Shown here in pieces: positions 1-7,181 of a stretch of 17,086 bases of DNA (position 1 is the stretch's first letter; every line of letters begins with the position of its first letter). The notes beneath the pieces are model-generated. The model was not told where the DNA came from, searched no databases, and saw nothing but the letters and a program-made list of their open reading frames with translations. The stretch spans positions 1 through 17,086 of the forward strand of contig JAUXAJ010000080.1 in the NCBI GenBank assembly GCA_030620005.1. The letters are read 5' to 3'. Source of the DNA: Promethearchaeota archaeon. Its GTDB lineage: Archaea; Asgardarchaeota; Lokiarchaeia; Sigynarchaeales; SOKP01. Made by a program: the position numbers and the translations under genes.

Positions 1-1
1 G

Positions 2-3000
2 AAAGCGTTTCGCTTGTTTGACGACGCTAAAACAGCAATAAAGCGTCGTGAATTCGAGTCGGCCTTAGAAATGTATGAAGAAAGCGAGAAAATCTTTACA
101 GAAATTAATTGGTCAGAGGGAATTAATTTAGTGCGTGACTCCATCGTTGCCATCAAGCGAAAACAGGAAGAATACATCCGAAAACAGGAACTCATTAAGA
201 GAAGAGAACAAGAAAGGTTAGATTATGAGCATGAAATTGAAGCACAAGTCGCGAAAGAGCGCGAAAGAGAAGAAAAGTTAGAAAGAGAAAAACAAGAGTT
301 AATGTTAAGAACAAAGCAAGTAGCAGCCAAGCACGAAGAGTTGAAAGCGAAAGCGTTCGGCTTGTTCGATAGCGCTAAAAGCGAGATAGAGAAATTTAAT
401 TTCAGTTCAGCTTTAGAAATGTATAATGAGAGTGAAAAAATCTTTACTGAAATTAATTGGATAGAAGGCGTTAAATTAGTCCGAGACTCCATAATCGCCA
501 TCAAGCGAAAAGAGGAAGATTACAACCGAAAACTAGAACTTGATAAGAGAAGAGAACAAGAAAGGTTGAAGTTTGAGCGTGAAATCGAAACAAAGATCGC
601 AAGGGAACGCGAAAGGGAGGAGGAATTGAAACGAGAGAAACAAGAAGAAGCGTTAAGAGCAAAACAAGTATTAGCCAAGCACGAAGAGTTGAAAGCGGAA
701 GCGTTTCGCTTGTTTGACGACGCTAAAATAGCAATAAAGCGTCGTGAATTCAAATCGGCCTTAGAAATGTATAATGAAAGCGAGAAAATCTTTACAGAAA
801 TTAATTGGTCAGAGGGAATAAAATTAGTTCGAGACTCCATTGTTGCCATCAAGCGAAAACAGAATGATTACGATCAAAAACAGGAACTTCTTAGAAGAAG
901 GAAACAAGAAAGATTGAGGTTTGAACGAGAGATAGAAGAAAAAGTTGCAATGGAGCGTGAAAGGGAAGAGATGTTAAAACTTAAAAGTCAAGAATTAGCG
1001 TTAAGGAAAAAACAAGTCGAAGCCAAGCACGAAAAGTTAAAAGCAAAAGCGTTCAACTTGTTTGATAACGCAAAAGATGAAATTGAGAAATATAATTTTG
1101 ATGCTACCTTAGATATGTACAACGAAAGCGAAAAAATCTTTACTGAAATTAATTGGATAGAAGGCGTTAAATTAGTCCGAGACTCTATAATCACCATTAG
1201 GAGAAAAAAAAAGGATTTTGAACGATTGCAGGAATTAATGAGAAGGAAAAGAGAAGAAAAAATAAAGTTTGAGCAAGAAATTGAGGCAAAAGTAGCAAGA
1301 GAGCGCGAGAAGAAAGAAATGCTGATGAGAGAAAATCAAGAATTGGCGTTAAAAGCGAAGCAAGTCGAAGCCAAGCACGAAGAATTGAAAGCAAAAGCGT
1401 TCAATTTATTTGATAGCGCAAGAGATGAAATGGAAAAATACAACTTTGATGTTGTCTTGGAAATGTACAACGAGAGCGAAAAGATCTTCACCGATATTAA
1501 TTGGCCGGAGGGCGTTAAATTAGTCAGAGATTCCATTTACGCCATAAAAAGAAAGAAAGAAGATTACGAGCGAAGACAAGAGATCCTAAGAAGAAAGAAA
1601 GAAGAAAAGCACAAATTTGAGCAAGAAATTGAAGCTGAAGTCGCAAGAGAACGCGAAAGGGAAAAAGAATTAGAATGTGAGAGAAAAGAATTAGCGTTGA
1701 AAGCAAAGCAGGTAGAAGCCAAACACGAAGAGTTAAAAGCGAAAGCGTTCGATCTATTTAGCAACGCAAAAATTGAAATGGAAAGATATAATTTTGATTC
1801 CGCCTTAGATATGTACAACGAGAGCGAAAAGATCTTTGCTGAAATTAATTGGTCGGAAGGAATAAAACTAGTTCGAGATTCAATATATACTATCAAGCGA
1901 AAAAAGGAAGAATACGAGCATATGCAAGAGATTAGTAGGAGAAGAGAGCAAGAAAGATTGAAATTCGAGCAAGAAGTTGAAACAGAGGTCGCCAGAGAGC
2001 GCGAACGGATAGAAATGTTGGAGCGTGAAAAACAAGAGATAGAGTTAAGAGCAAAGCAGGTCGAAGCCAAGCATGAACAGTTAAAAGCAAAAGCGTTTGA
2101 TTTATTTAATAATGCAAAAATCGAAATTGAACGGTATGAATTTGATTTAGCAATCAAAATGTATGAAGAAGCTGAAAAAATTTTCATAGAAATTAATTGG
2201 CCGGAAGGTGTAAAACTTGTCAAATACTCGATTTTGTCGATTGAAGATAAGAGAAAGAAATTTGAATTTACACAAGAATTAATCCAAGAAAAACTATTAG
2301 AAAGAAAGAAATTGGAGCAGCATTTTGAAGCAATGCTAGCAAAAGAAAAAGAAAGGGAAAAAATATTTAAACAACAGCAAGAAGCAGAATTAGAAAAATC
2401 CAAGGAATTAGCAGTTAAAAGGAATGAACAAAAACTAATTGCTTTTAGATTATTAGATAAAGCTAAGGTAGAAATAAACAATAATCAGTTTGATGTTGCT
2501 GTTAAAATATACAACGAGGCTGAGCAAATATTCGCTGAGATCGAATGGCAAGAAGGAATCAAAATGGTAAAGGAATCTATTGTCTCAATCAAGGAAAAAG
2601 AAGCAGAATTTCAAACAAGGAAAATGCGATTGGAAGAACGAAAAGAAAAGAAATTATCTCTAAGAAAATTGTTTGAAGAAAAGATAGCTAAGGGAAACGA
2701 GAAGGAACGACTACAAAAAGAAGAAGAAAAGAAAAAATTAGAGGAAACACAAGCAGAAAAAGAACGAATGAATGAAATATCTAAGAAAGCATATTACTTA
2801 CTTGAACAAGGAACTGAATTGTTAGAGCAAGACAAATTTAACGAGGCAAATGAAAAGTATTTATCCGCTCGAGATTTATTTAGTAAAATTCAATGGGATC
2901 GAGAAGTAACAAGAATAAACAATGAACTTCTATTTAAACTTAAAAGAAGAAGGAAAGAATATGAAACGGCCCAAGAAAAAGCAAGAGGATCTCGTTTTAG

Positions 3001-3643
3001 AAAAGAAGAGGAAAGAAAACAGAAAGAACTTGAAGGAATTAAATTTGAAGAAGAACGTAAAAGACTTAAAAGAAAACAAATCGATGAAATCTTAGACAAA
3101 ACGGTAATGGAAAGATTAGATCACGCAAATAGTATTATTGACAGCCTTAATTATAACGAAGGAGTCTTAAAACTTATTGAAGTTAGAACTGAAATGGAGA
3201 AAATTGGAAAGCCTCAAGAGATTGAGAAAATTAATCAAAAAATTGAAGATTTAAAAAACCAAGTACAATTTCCACTAATAATTTTAGAGATAATTGAACA
3301 AAATGAACCAATAGGAAAATATGAAGCCTCATATAAAGCGTTAGATAAGGCGCAAATATCGTTGATCCACAACCAGCTCAAGAGAGCAATTTCAGAGTTT
3401 TACGAGGCAAAATTCAAGCTTAAAGAGGTAAATACGGACATCAGTGAGAAATTTGTTAACGAAATTGAATTACACATCAATAAATTTAAGGAACAGCTTG
3501 GAATCAAGACTCCAATGGAGATAACACCCGCAAAAAAGGAAGGGAAAATTTTATCACAGGAAGAAGAGCTACAAGCGAGAATTGCTGCCAGGAGAGAAGC
3601 GCGGCGAAAAAGAATAATGGAACTATTAAAAGAAAAGAAATAG
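2..3643 (+). CDS. Giant coiled-coil / TPR-like repeat protein, 5' end outside window
   Basis: The frame is open to the left edge: the first codons read KAFR, exactly what precedes LFDDAK in the later repeats, so the TTG at 14 is not a real start and the gene is 5'-partial (1213 residues visible). The protein is nine 116-residue units. Each has a helical hairpin of about 55 residues (LFDxAKxEIExxxFD, then ALxMYNESEKIFTEINW, then EGVKLVRDSIxAIKRK), followed by about 60 residues of almost pure Glu/Lys/Arg/Gln, predicted as a long charged helix or coiled coil. The hairpin spacing (A at small positions, Y near the second helix) resembles TPR. Units decay towards the C terminus, where two degenerate hairpins (from 3116 and 3341) and a basic tail end the protein. 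No membrane segment, signal peptide or enzymatic motif is visible. A scaffold, spacer or cytoskeletal role is possible but inferred only from architecture. Confidence 0.9.
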   Translation, partial: KAFRLFDDAKTAIKRREFESALEMYEESEKIFTEINWSEGINLVRDSIVAIKRKQEEYIRKQELIKRREQERLDYEHEIEAQVAKEREREEKLEREKQELMLRTKQVAAKHEELKAKAFGLFDSAKSEIEKFNFSSALEMYNESEKIFTEINWIEGVKLVRDSIIAIKRKEEDYNRKLELDKRREQERLKFEREIETKIAREREREEELKREKQEEALRAKQVLAKHEELKAEAFRLFDDAKIAIKRREFKSALEMYNESEKIFTEINWSEGIKLVRDSIVAIKRKQNDYDQKQELLRRRKQERLRFEREIEEKVAMEREREEMLKLKSQELALRKKQVEAKHEKLKAKAFNLFDNAKDEIEKYNFDATLDMYNESEKIFTEINWIEGVKLVRDSIITIRRKKKDFERLQELMRRKREEKIKFEQEIEAKVAREREKKEMLMRENQELALKAKQVEAKHEELKAKAFNLFDSARDEMEKYNFDVVLEMYNESEKIFTDINWPEGVKLVRDSIYAIKRKKEDYERRQEILRRKKEEKHKFEQEIEAEVAREREREKELECERKELALKAKQVEAKHEELKAKAFDLFSNAKIEMERYNFDSALDMYNESEKIFAEINWSEGIKLVRDSIYTIKRKKEEYEHMQEISRRREQERLKFEQEVETEVARERERIEMLEREKQEIELRAKQVEAKHEQLKAKAFDLFNNAKIEIERYEFDLAIKMYEEAEKIFIEINWPEGVKLVKYSILSIEDKRKKFEFTQELIQEKLLERKKLEQHFEAMLAKEKEREKIFKQQQEAELEKSKELAVKRNEQKLIAFRLLDKAKVEINNNQFDVAVKIYNEAEQIFAEIEWQEGIKMVKESIVSIKEKEAEFQTRKMRLEERKEKKLSLRKLFEEKIAKGNEKERLQKEEEKKKLEETQAEKERMNEISKKAYYLLEQGTELLEQDKFNEANEKYLSARDLFSKIQWDREVTRINNELLFKLKRRRKEYETAQEKARGSRFRKEEERKQKELEGIKFEEERKRLKRKQIDEILDKTVMERLDHANSIIDSLNYNEGVLKLIEVRTEMEKIGKPQEIEKINQKIEDLKNQVQFPLIILEIIEQNEPIGKYEASYKALDKAQISLIHNQLKRAISEFYEAKFKLKEVNTDISEKFVNEIELHINKFKEQLGIKTPMEITPAKKEGKILSQEEELQARIAARREARRKRIMELLKEKK
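14..3115 (+). repeat. Nine in-frame tandem repeats, 348-bp period
   Basis: Units start at 14, 362, 710, 1058, 1406, 1754, 2102, 2450 and 2798. All eight spacings are exactly 348 bp (116 codons) and the ninth unit is shorter (318 bp). DNA similarity is highest among units 1-6 and falls in units 7-9. Units 1 and 3, and units 2 and 4, are closest to each other, which points to duplication of a two-unit 696-bp block. The repeat is part of the coding sequence and is not a mobile element or CRISPR array. Confidence 0.95.
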
Positions 3644-3664
3644 TTTTTAGATTTTTTAATTTGT
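3644..3664 (+). terminator. T-rich terminator after the repeat-protein gene
   Basis: Directly after the TAG stop come a T5 and a T6 tract with no hairpin. This is the form usual for archaeal intrinsic termination. The neighbouring gene is convergent, so a terminator is expected here. Confidence 0.45.
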
Positions 3665-3708
3665 TATAAATATTGATCTAATGAAAAAAAAAAAATAAAT
3701 AGTAAAAG

Positions 3709-3930
3709 TTAGATTATAAAATTTTCCTCAAATTCATTTTCAATTTCGGTTTCGATTAATCCTTCATTTTTTTTTTTTTTTACTGCTTCATCTAATAAAA
3801 ATTCAGCTTTTATTAGGTCTCGAATTCCCACTCTAATTGCTACGCTTCGATTTGGGAATTTCCCCATCTCAACGAGGACCTCGAGTAATTGAAGGTAGGT
3901 TTTCGGAATATTCAACGATATTAAATCCAT
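3709..3930 (-). CDS. Ribbon-helix-helix (CopG/MetJ-type) DNA-binding regulator
   Basis: A 73-residue protein starting MDLISLNIPKTYLQLLEVL. A short beta strand (residues 2-8) is followed by two helices, the second beginning at FPNRSVAIRVGIRDLI. This is the N-terminal pattern of RHH dimers such as CopG and of archaeal antitoxin-like regulators, in which the strand pairs insert into the DNA major groove. The reading frame extends 32 codons further upstream, but the ATG at 3930 is chosen because AAGGTGGT lies just before it and because the RHH fold starts there. The C terminus is a charged tail: a run of Lys encoded by a 15-base homopolymer, then an acidic stretch. No toxin gene is visible beside it. 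A 19-bp palindrome overlaps the promoter region, so autoregulation is likely but inferred. Confidence 0.8.
   Translation of the reverse strand: MDLISLNIPKTYLQLLEVLVEMGKFPNRSVAIRVGIRDLIKAEFLLDEAVKKKKNEGLIETEIENEFEENFII
3767..3781. repeat. 15-base T/A homopolymer inside the RHH gene
   Basis: A run of 15 T on the plus strand encodes the Lys run of the RHH protein on the minus strand. It falls after the DNA-binding fold, so a slip would change only the C-terminal tail. Confidence 0.9.
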
Positions 3931-4351
3931 TAATACCACCTTGTTTTTTTTTTGATGATAATATATAAATATATCTTCAAGATATATATATCCGAAAGAC
4001 GCAATCAACTCCCAGAAATCCGACAAAAACGAAGTATTTATATTATTTCAAGTCGAATATAACCTCAAGAGACCCGACAAAGCCGATTTCTTTGCGAAAT
4101 GTGCTAAAAAGTTTTATAATATTAAGGAATTCAGCTAATCCGTATGAAAAGTCAAAGTTATATGCTAATGCATAAGAGGATAATGAGTATTTATGAATGA
4201 TAATCTTGATTTTTTTTTCATAATACATCAATACTCGATTTATTGTAATCAAACTTTTACCTTAGAAAAGAGGAGTTCACAAAAATAAATTTAACTTTTG
4301 AGAATAATTATAATAACTAATTTCAAAATTATATTACGAAAGTGAATATTT
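3931..4351. other. 421-bp intergenic region between RHH gene and ferredoxin gene
   Basis: This AT-rich spacer separates divergent units. It contains the RHH promoter and palindrome near 3962-3987. A 69-codon minus-strand frame at 4043-4252 begins with TTG and has a weak AGGT upstream, but it shows no recognisable family and is treated as unproven. No tRNA, riboswitch or repeat array was seen. The promoter of the ferredoxin operon must lie near 4290-4340, where AT-rich candidate boxes are too many to choose from. Confidence 0.6.
3962..3987 (-). promoter_or_regulatory. TATA box and 19-bp palindrome upstream of the RHH gene
   Basis: On the minus strand a TTTATATA element covers 3962-3969, about 32 bases before the ATG. 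Immediately upstream, 3969-3987 is a perfect palindrome with 9-bp arms ATATATCTT and AAGATATAT around one central base. It sits where the B-recognition element and TATA upstream flank should be. A dimeric RHH protein commonly binds such a site, and control by the adjacent gene product is inferred. Confidence 0.55.
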
Positions 4352-4585
4352 TTGGTAAAAGATCCATTGATAGAAATAATAATCCACGAAGATAAATGCA
4401 CGGGATGTTTAACTTGCCAATTGTGGTGTTCTTATACGAAGACTCAAAGATTTAACCCCACAGAAGCGAGAATCCAAATTGAAAATGCCCACGGTTTGAC
4501 GCCTAAGATTTCTTTTTTAAGCGACTGCATTCATTGCGGTCAATGTGCTAAGCATTGTCTTTATGGTGCCTTGGAGGTGAAATAA
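4352..4585 (+). CDS. Small 2[4Fe-4S] ferredoxin, partner of the adjacent AOR-family enzyme
   Basis: A 77-residue protein with two complete cluster-binding sets: Cys16, 19, 22 and 26 (CTGCLTCQLWC) and Cys59, 62, 65 and 69 (CIHCGQCAKHC). Each has the CxxCxxCxxxC spacing of [4Fe-4S] ferredoxins, but without the Pro that usually follows the last Cys. About 30 residues separate the two motifs, more than in the shortest clostridial type, so it resembles the dicluster electron-transfer subunits encoded beside aldehyde oxidoreductases. The start is TTG at 4352; a second in-frame TTG at 4367 is possible. Its stop is followed at once by the oxidoreductase gene, whose Shine-Dalgarno sequence lies inside its last codons. 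The two are therefore almost certainly co-transcribed and translationally coupled. It likely accepts electrons from the tungsten enzyme in the cytoplasm. Confidence 0.88.
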   Translation: MVKDPLIEIIIHEDKCTGCLTCQLWCSYTKTQRFNPTEARIQIENAHGLTPKISFLSDCIHCGQCAKHCLYGALEVK

Positions 4586-6489
4586 TAACGAATTCATACG
4601 GATATACAGGTAAAATTCTAAATGTAGATTTGACAACTAATAAGCTATCCACTAGTAAAGAAAATATCGAAGATCTCAAGGAATTTGTGGGTGGACTTGG
4701 AATGAACTTGAAACTTGCTGCTGAATTAATTAAGCCTAAAATCGACCCTTTATCGCCTGAAAACGTAATCATAATTGGCACAGGTCCTTTAGTAGGCACG
4801 ATAACTCCGGGTTCTTCTCGCACGGTTGGTTGTACCAAATTTCCAGCAACAAGAGCTATTGCTAACTCCTGTGGAAGCATGAGTTTCGGATTTCACCTGA
4901 AAAACGCGGGATTCGACCACGTTACTATTTCCGGAAAGGCTGAAAACCCCGTGTACTTGGAAATTTTAAACGATAACGTAGAGATTCGTGATGCAAAGAA
5001 TATATGGGGGAAAGATATCGTCATCGCAACGGATGATTTGAAGAAGAAGCACGACTATTATTGCGGAGTAATAGCTATTGGTCAAGCAGGGGAAAATTTA
5101 GTCAAGGGCGCTTTAACTTTAATCGATAAGACTTCAACTTTTGGTCGAGGTGGTTTGGGAGCAGTGATGGGTTCTAAAAATCTCAAGGCTATTGTTGTAA
5201 AAGGAACTAAGGGTGTTTCGATTGCGGATCCTAAAAATTTTAATTTGTTATATAATAAGCTGTTTGAGCGAATTCGTAATTACCAGCATAGAGAATCGTG
5301 GCATGAAGTCGGAATGTTGAGAAGTCTACCAATGGGCATATTGTTGGCAGCAAAAGGGCAAAAGAAGAAAATGCGACAGTGCACCGATCGTCTTTACCTC
5401 AAAAAATTAAAGAAGAGGCGCATCGCATGCCCTTCCTGTCCAATGGGGGATAAGGATATATTAGAAATCAAAGAAGGCGAGTTTTTCGGTCTAATTAACT
5501 ACACATCTTCTGTAATTAATCCATTTATGATGCTTGCGCTTAAAGATTTGAAGACTTACGACGAAGCCGTGAGCGCGTTTGATTTAATTAGCAGATACGG
5601 ATTGGATTCTTTGACCATTACTGCTTTTTTAGAGTTATTTACGGATTTATACGAAAGAGGAATTATTACAAAAGAAAGTACGGGAATTGAATGGAAATCG
5701 GATTATAACACATTAGTTAAAGTAATTGAAATGATTACATTCCGAAAAGGATTTGGAGATGTCATGGCAGACGGTTGGAAAAAGTTAGCTGAAACACTTG
5801 AAATCGGAAAAGAAATGCTTGTAGTAAAAGGTTTAGACGTGATTTTTGAGCCTCGTTTCATGCGCCTTGGTACAATGGAATTTGAACAAGTCGTAAATCC
5901 AAAAGGGGCTCACGTGGCATCAGGAGGCTCTCCTACTTACGCTACTTCTGGAGGATCTATTGAAAGGTTTAGAAGTCATTTTAACCGCATGGGTATTCCA
6001 GTTTCCGCATTCGAAAGAATTTTCGCGCCTCCGTTTAAAGAAATGATCGTAAATGTTGGAAGGTTAACTAGATATTCTGAAGACTGGTACACTGTATTAA
6101 GCTCCTTAGGCTTGTGCGCCAGGGCTCAAATGAATCGTTTTTATTCTCTTGAATTGGCAACTGATTTCTATAATGCGGTAACAGGAATCGAACTGACCAT
6201 GGAACAAATGAGGAAAGCTGCTGAAAGAAGCTGGAACCTGCTTAAAATTTTAAATTCTAAAGAAGGTTTCTCCAGAAAAGACGATTACTTTCCCAATAAT
6301 TGGTTCAAAGCATTGAAATACGGAGATAATGAACTTCCATTTAAGGATTTTTCTGGTGAAGTAATGATTACGCCAGAAATTGCACATGGTTTGCTAGACG
6401 ATTATTACGATGAAAGAGGATGGGATAAGATAAATGGATTGCCCACGCAAGAAAAAATAGAAGAATTAAATTTAGTTAAGTACGCGTGA
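4555..6489 (+). CDS. Aldehyde ferredoxin oxidoreductase family protein (tungstopterin enzyme)
   Basis: The protein of about 634-644 residues has the family's usual length and its hallmark N terminus (YGYTGKILNVDLTT, then FVGGLGMNLKLAAELI), the GRGGLGAVMGSKNLKAI segment, and the C-terminal LGLC Cys (codon at 6115). The family oxidises aldehydes to acids using a tungsten bis-pterin cofactor and a [4Fe-4S] cluster, passing electrons to ferredoxin; the substrate cannot be told here. The cluster motif reads CPSCPMGD (Cys codons at 5428 and 5437), with Asp at 5449 where CxxCxxxC would have the third Cys. The start is a problem. The first ordinary codon is TTG at 4555, inside the ferredoxin gene and without a ribosome site. 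A strong GGAGGTGA (4573-4580) instead points to ATA at 4582 or 4585 or ACG at 4588, just before the conserved N terminus. Confidence 0.93.
   Translation: MSLWCLGGEIITNSYGYTGKILNVDLTTNKLSTSKENIEDLKEFVGGLGMNLKLAAELIKPKIDPLSPENVIIIGTGPLVGTITPGSSRTVGCTKFPATRAIANSCGSMSFGFHLKNAGFDHVTISGKAENPVYLEILNDNVEIRDAKNIWGKDIVIATDDLKKKHDYYCGVIAIGQAGENLVKGALTLIDKTSTFGRGGLGAVMGSKNLKAIVVKGTKGVSIADPKNFNLLYNKLFERIRNYQHRESWHEVGMLRSLPMGILLAAKGQKKKMRQCTDRLYLKKLKKRRIACPSCPMGDKDILEIKEGEFFGLINYTSSVINPFMMLALKDLKTYDEAVSAFDLISRYGLDSLTITAFLELFTDLYERGIITKESTGIEWKSDYNTLVKVIEMITFRKGFGDVMADGWKKLAETLEIGKEMLVVKGLDVIFEPRFMRLGTMEFEQVVNPKGAHVASGGSPTYATSGGSIERFRSHFNRMGIPVSAFERIFAPPFKEMIVNVGRLTRYSEDWYTVLSSLGLCARAQMNRFYSLELATDFYNAVTGIELTMEQMRKAAERSWNLLKILNSKEGFSRKDDYFPNNWFKALKYGDNELPFKDFSGEVMITPEIAHGLLDDYYDERGWDKINGLPTQEKIEELNLVKYA
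4573..4580 (+). promoter_or_regulatory. Shine-Dalgarno site GGAGGTGA of the AOR-family gene
   Basis: This near-perfect complement of the 16S rRNA tail lies in the last codons of the ferredoxin gene. It has no ATG, GTG or TTG in the correct frame at a usable distance. It argues for initiation at ATA (4582 or 4585) or ACG (4588). Confidence 0.65.
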
Positions 6490-6566
6490 ATCTTGTATAT
6501 TCAAGCAATCGTATTTAATTAGTACATTTTTTAATATTTTAACTTGTTTTAATCAATACAAAAATA

Positions 6567-6574
6567 TTTATATA
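6567..6574 (+). promoter_or_regulatory. TATA box for the 108-residue protein gene
   Basis: TTTATATA preceded by an A-rich B-recognition-like stretch. It is about 80 bases before the ATG at 6649, which predicts a transcription start near 6597 and a leader of about 50 bases. Confidence 0.6.
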
Positions 6575-6648
6575 TTCGCGTTATATGTAACACAAAACAC
6601 CTAATATAGATTTATACATACAAAATTGTAAAAAAAAGTCGATGAAAA

Positions 6649-6975
6649 ATGGCTGATATTCAAGCTCAATTAAAATCTCATTTATCTGATGGAAAAGATT
6701 GGGAAAAGATGGAAACTCCGATAGAAGGAGTTTTTGTCGTCAAGGTTCCTGCTACAAAAACCAGACCCGCGTTGCTATTTTTAGAAGTAAATCCTTTAAA
6801 AGACGACGGTAAACCAATGAAAAGAAAAGGATTATATATTAGTAGCAAGGAAATGCTGATAAAATTCGGAGAAGCCTTGAACGACGACAAAGTTTTTGAA
6901 TTAATTCAGAATCTAGAAGCTGTCAATCCAGAAGTTAGAGGAGCTGGGGCAACAAAAAAATTAACAATGGATTAA
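6649..6975 (+). CDS. Small soluble protein of unknown function (108 residues)
   Basis: I do not recognise the family with confidence. The protein looks like a compact alpha/beta domain: a helical start (residues 1-20), then strands VFVVKVPA and PALLFLEVNP, a basic turn GKPMKRKGLYISSKEM, and a helix through KFGEALNDDKVFELIQNLEAVNP. It has no Cys, no membrane segment and no signal peptide. The basic loop followed by LYISSKEM and a helix weakly recalls the KGISL-helix arrangement of PC4/Sub1-type single-strand-binding proteins, but I would not annotate it so. The ATG at 6649 is the first in frame, has only a weak GATGA upstream, and is served by a good TATA box. The gene stands alone between the oxidoreductase operon and the broken zinc-ribbon gene. 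Confidence 0.75.
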   Translation: MADIQAQLKSHLSDGKDWEKMETPIEGVFVVKVPATKTRPALLFLEVNPLKDDGKPMKRKGLYISSKEMLIKFGEALNDDKVFELIQNLEAVNPEVRGAGATKKLTMD

Positions 6976-7009
6976 AATAGTCTATTTTTTTCATAGTAAT
7001 TCATTTTTA

Positions 7010-7030
7010 TATTATATTTCAAATATAATA
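7010..7030. promoter_or_regulatory. Perfect 21-bp palindrome
   Basis: Ten-base arms TATTATATTT and AAATATAATA around a single C. It lies 35 bases after the 108-residue gene and about 40 bases before the TATA box at 7069. A one-base centre is unsuitable for an RNA hairpin loop but normal for a dimeric DNA-binding protein. It may be an operator for the downstream zinc-ribbon gene. Confidence 0.5.
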
Positions 7031-7068
7031 GTTTCAAACATCGTTAAATGTTTTAATTGAATGGAATC

Positions 7069-7078
7069 TTTATAAATA
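7069..7078 (+). promoter_or_regulatory. TATA box for the zinc-ribbon gene
   Basis: TTTATAAATA, about 110 bases before the ATG at 7182. The predicted transcription start is near 7100. Confidence 0.5.
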
Positions 7079-7181
7079 TTAGTTCTAAATGGTTTTTTAA
7101 ATTTAAAATAACCATTAATAAAAAATTATTCAAACAAAGAAATTTTTAAAAACAATTCCAAGAAGCAAAAAAGGGATTAAT

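Noticed and set aside
1564..2481. 305-codon open frame on the minus strand within the repeat gene, and similar shorter ones at 223-504, 520-852, 988-1197, 1336-1536 and 1524-1706
   Set aside because: They are antisense shadows of the Glu/Lys/Arg-rich repeats. They recur with the 348-bp period and give Ser/Leu/Phe-rich products without ribosome sites.
14..3115. CRISPR-like or mobile repeat array
   Set aside because: The 348-bp period is a multiple of three, carries one long open frame and encodes a repeated protein domain. There are no spacers or short direct repeats.
4043..4252. 69-codon minus-strand frame starting at TTG
   Set aside because: It has only a weak AGGT before a TTG, no recognisable family and an AT-driven composition. 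It lies in a spacer that needs promoters in both directions.
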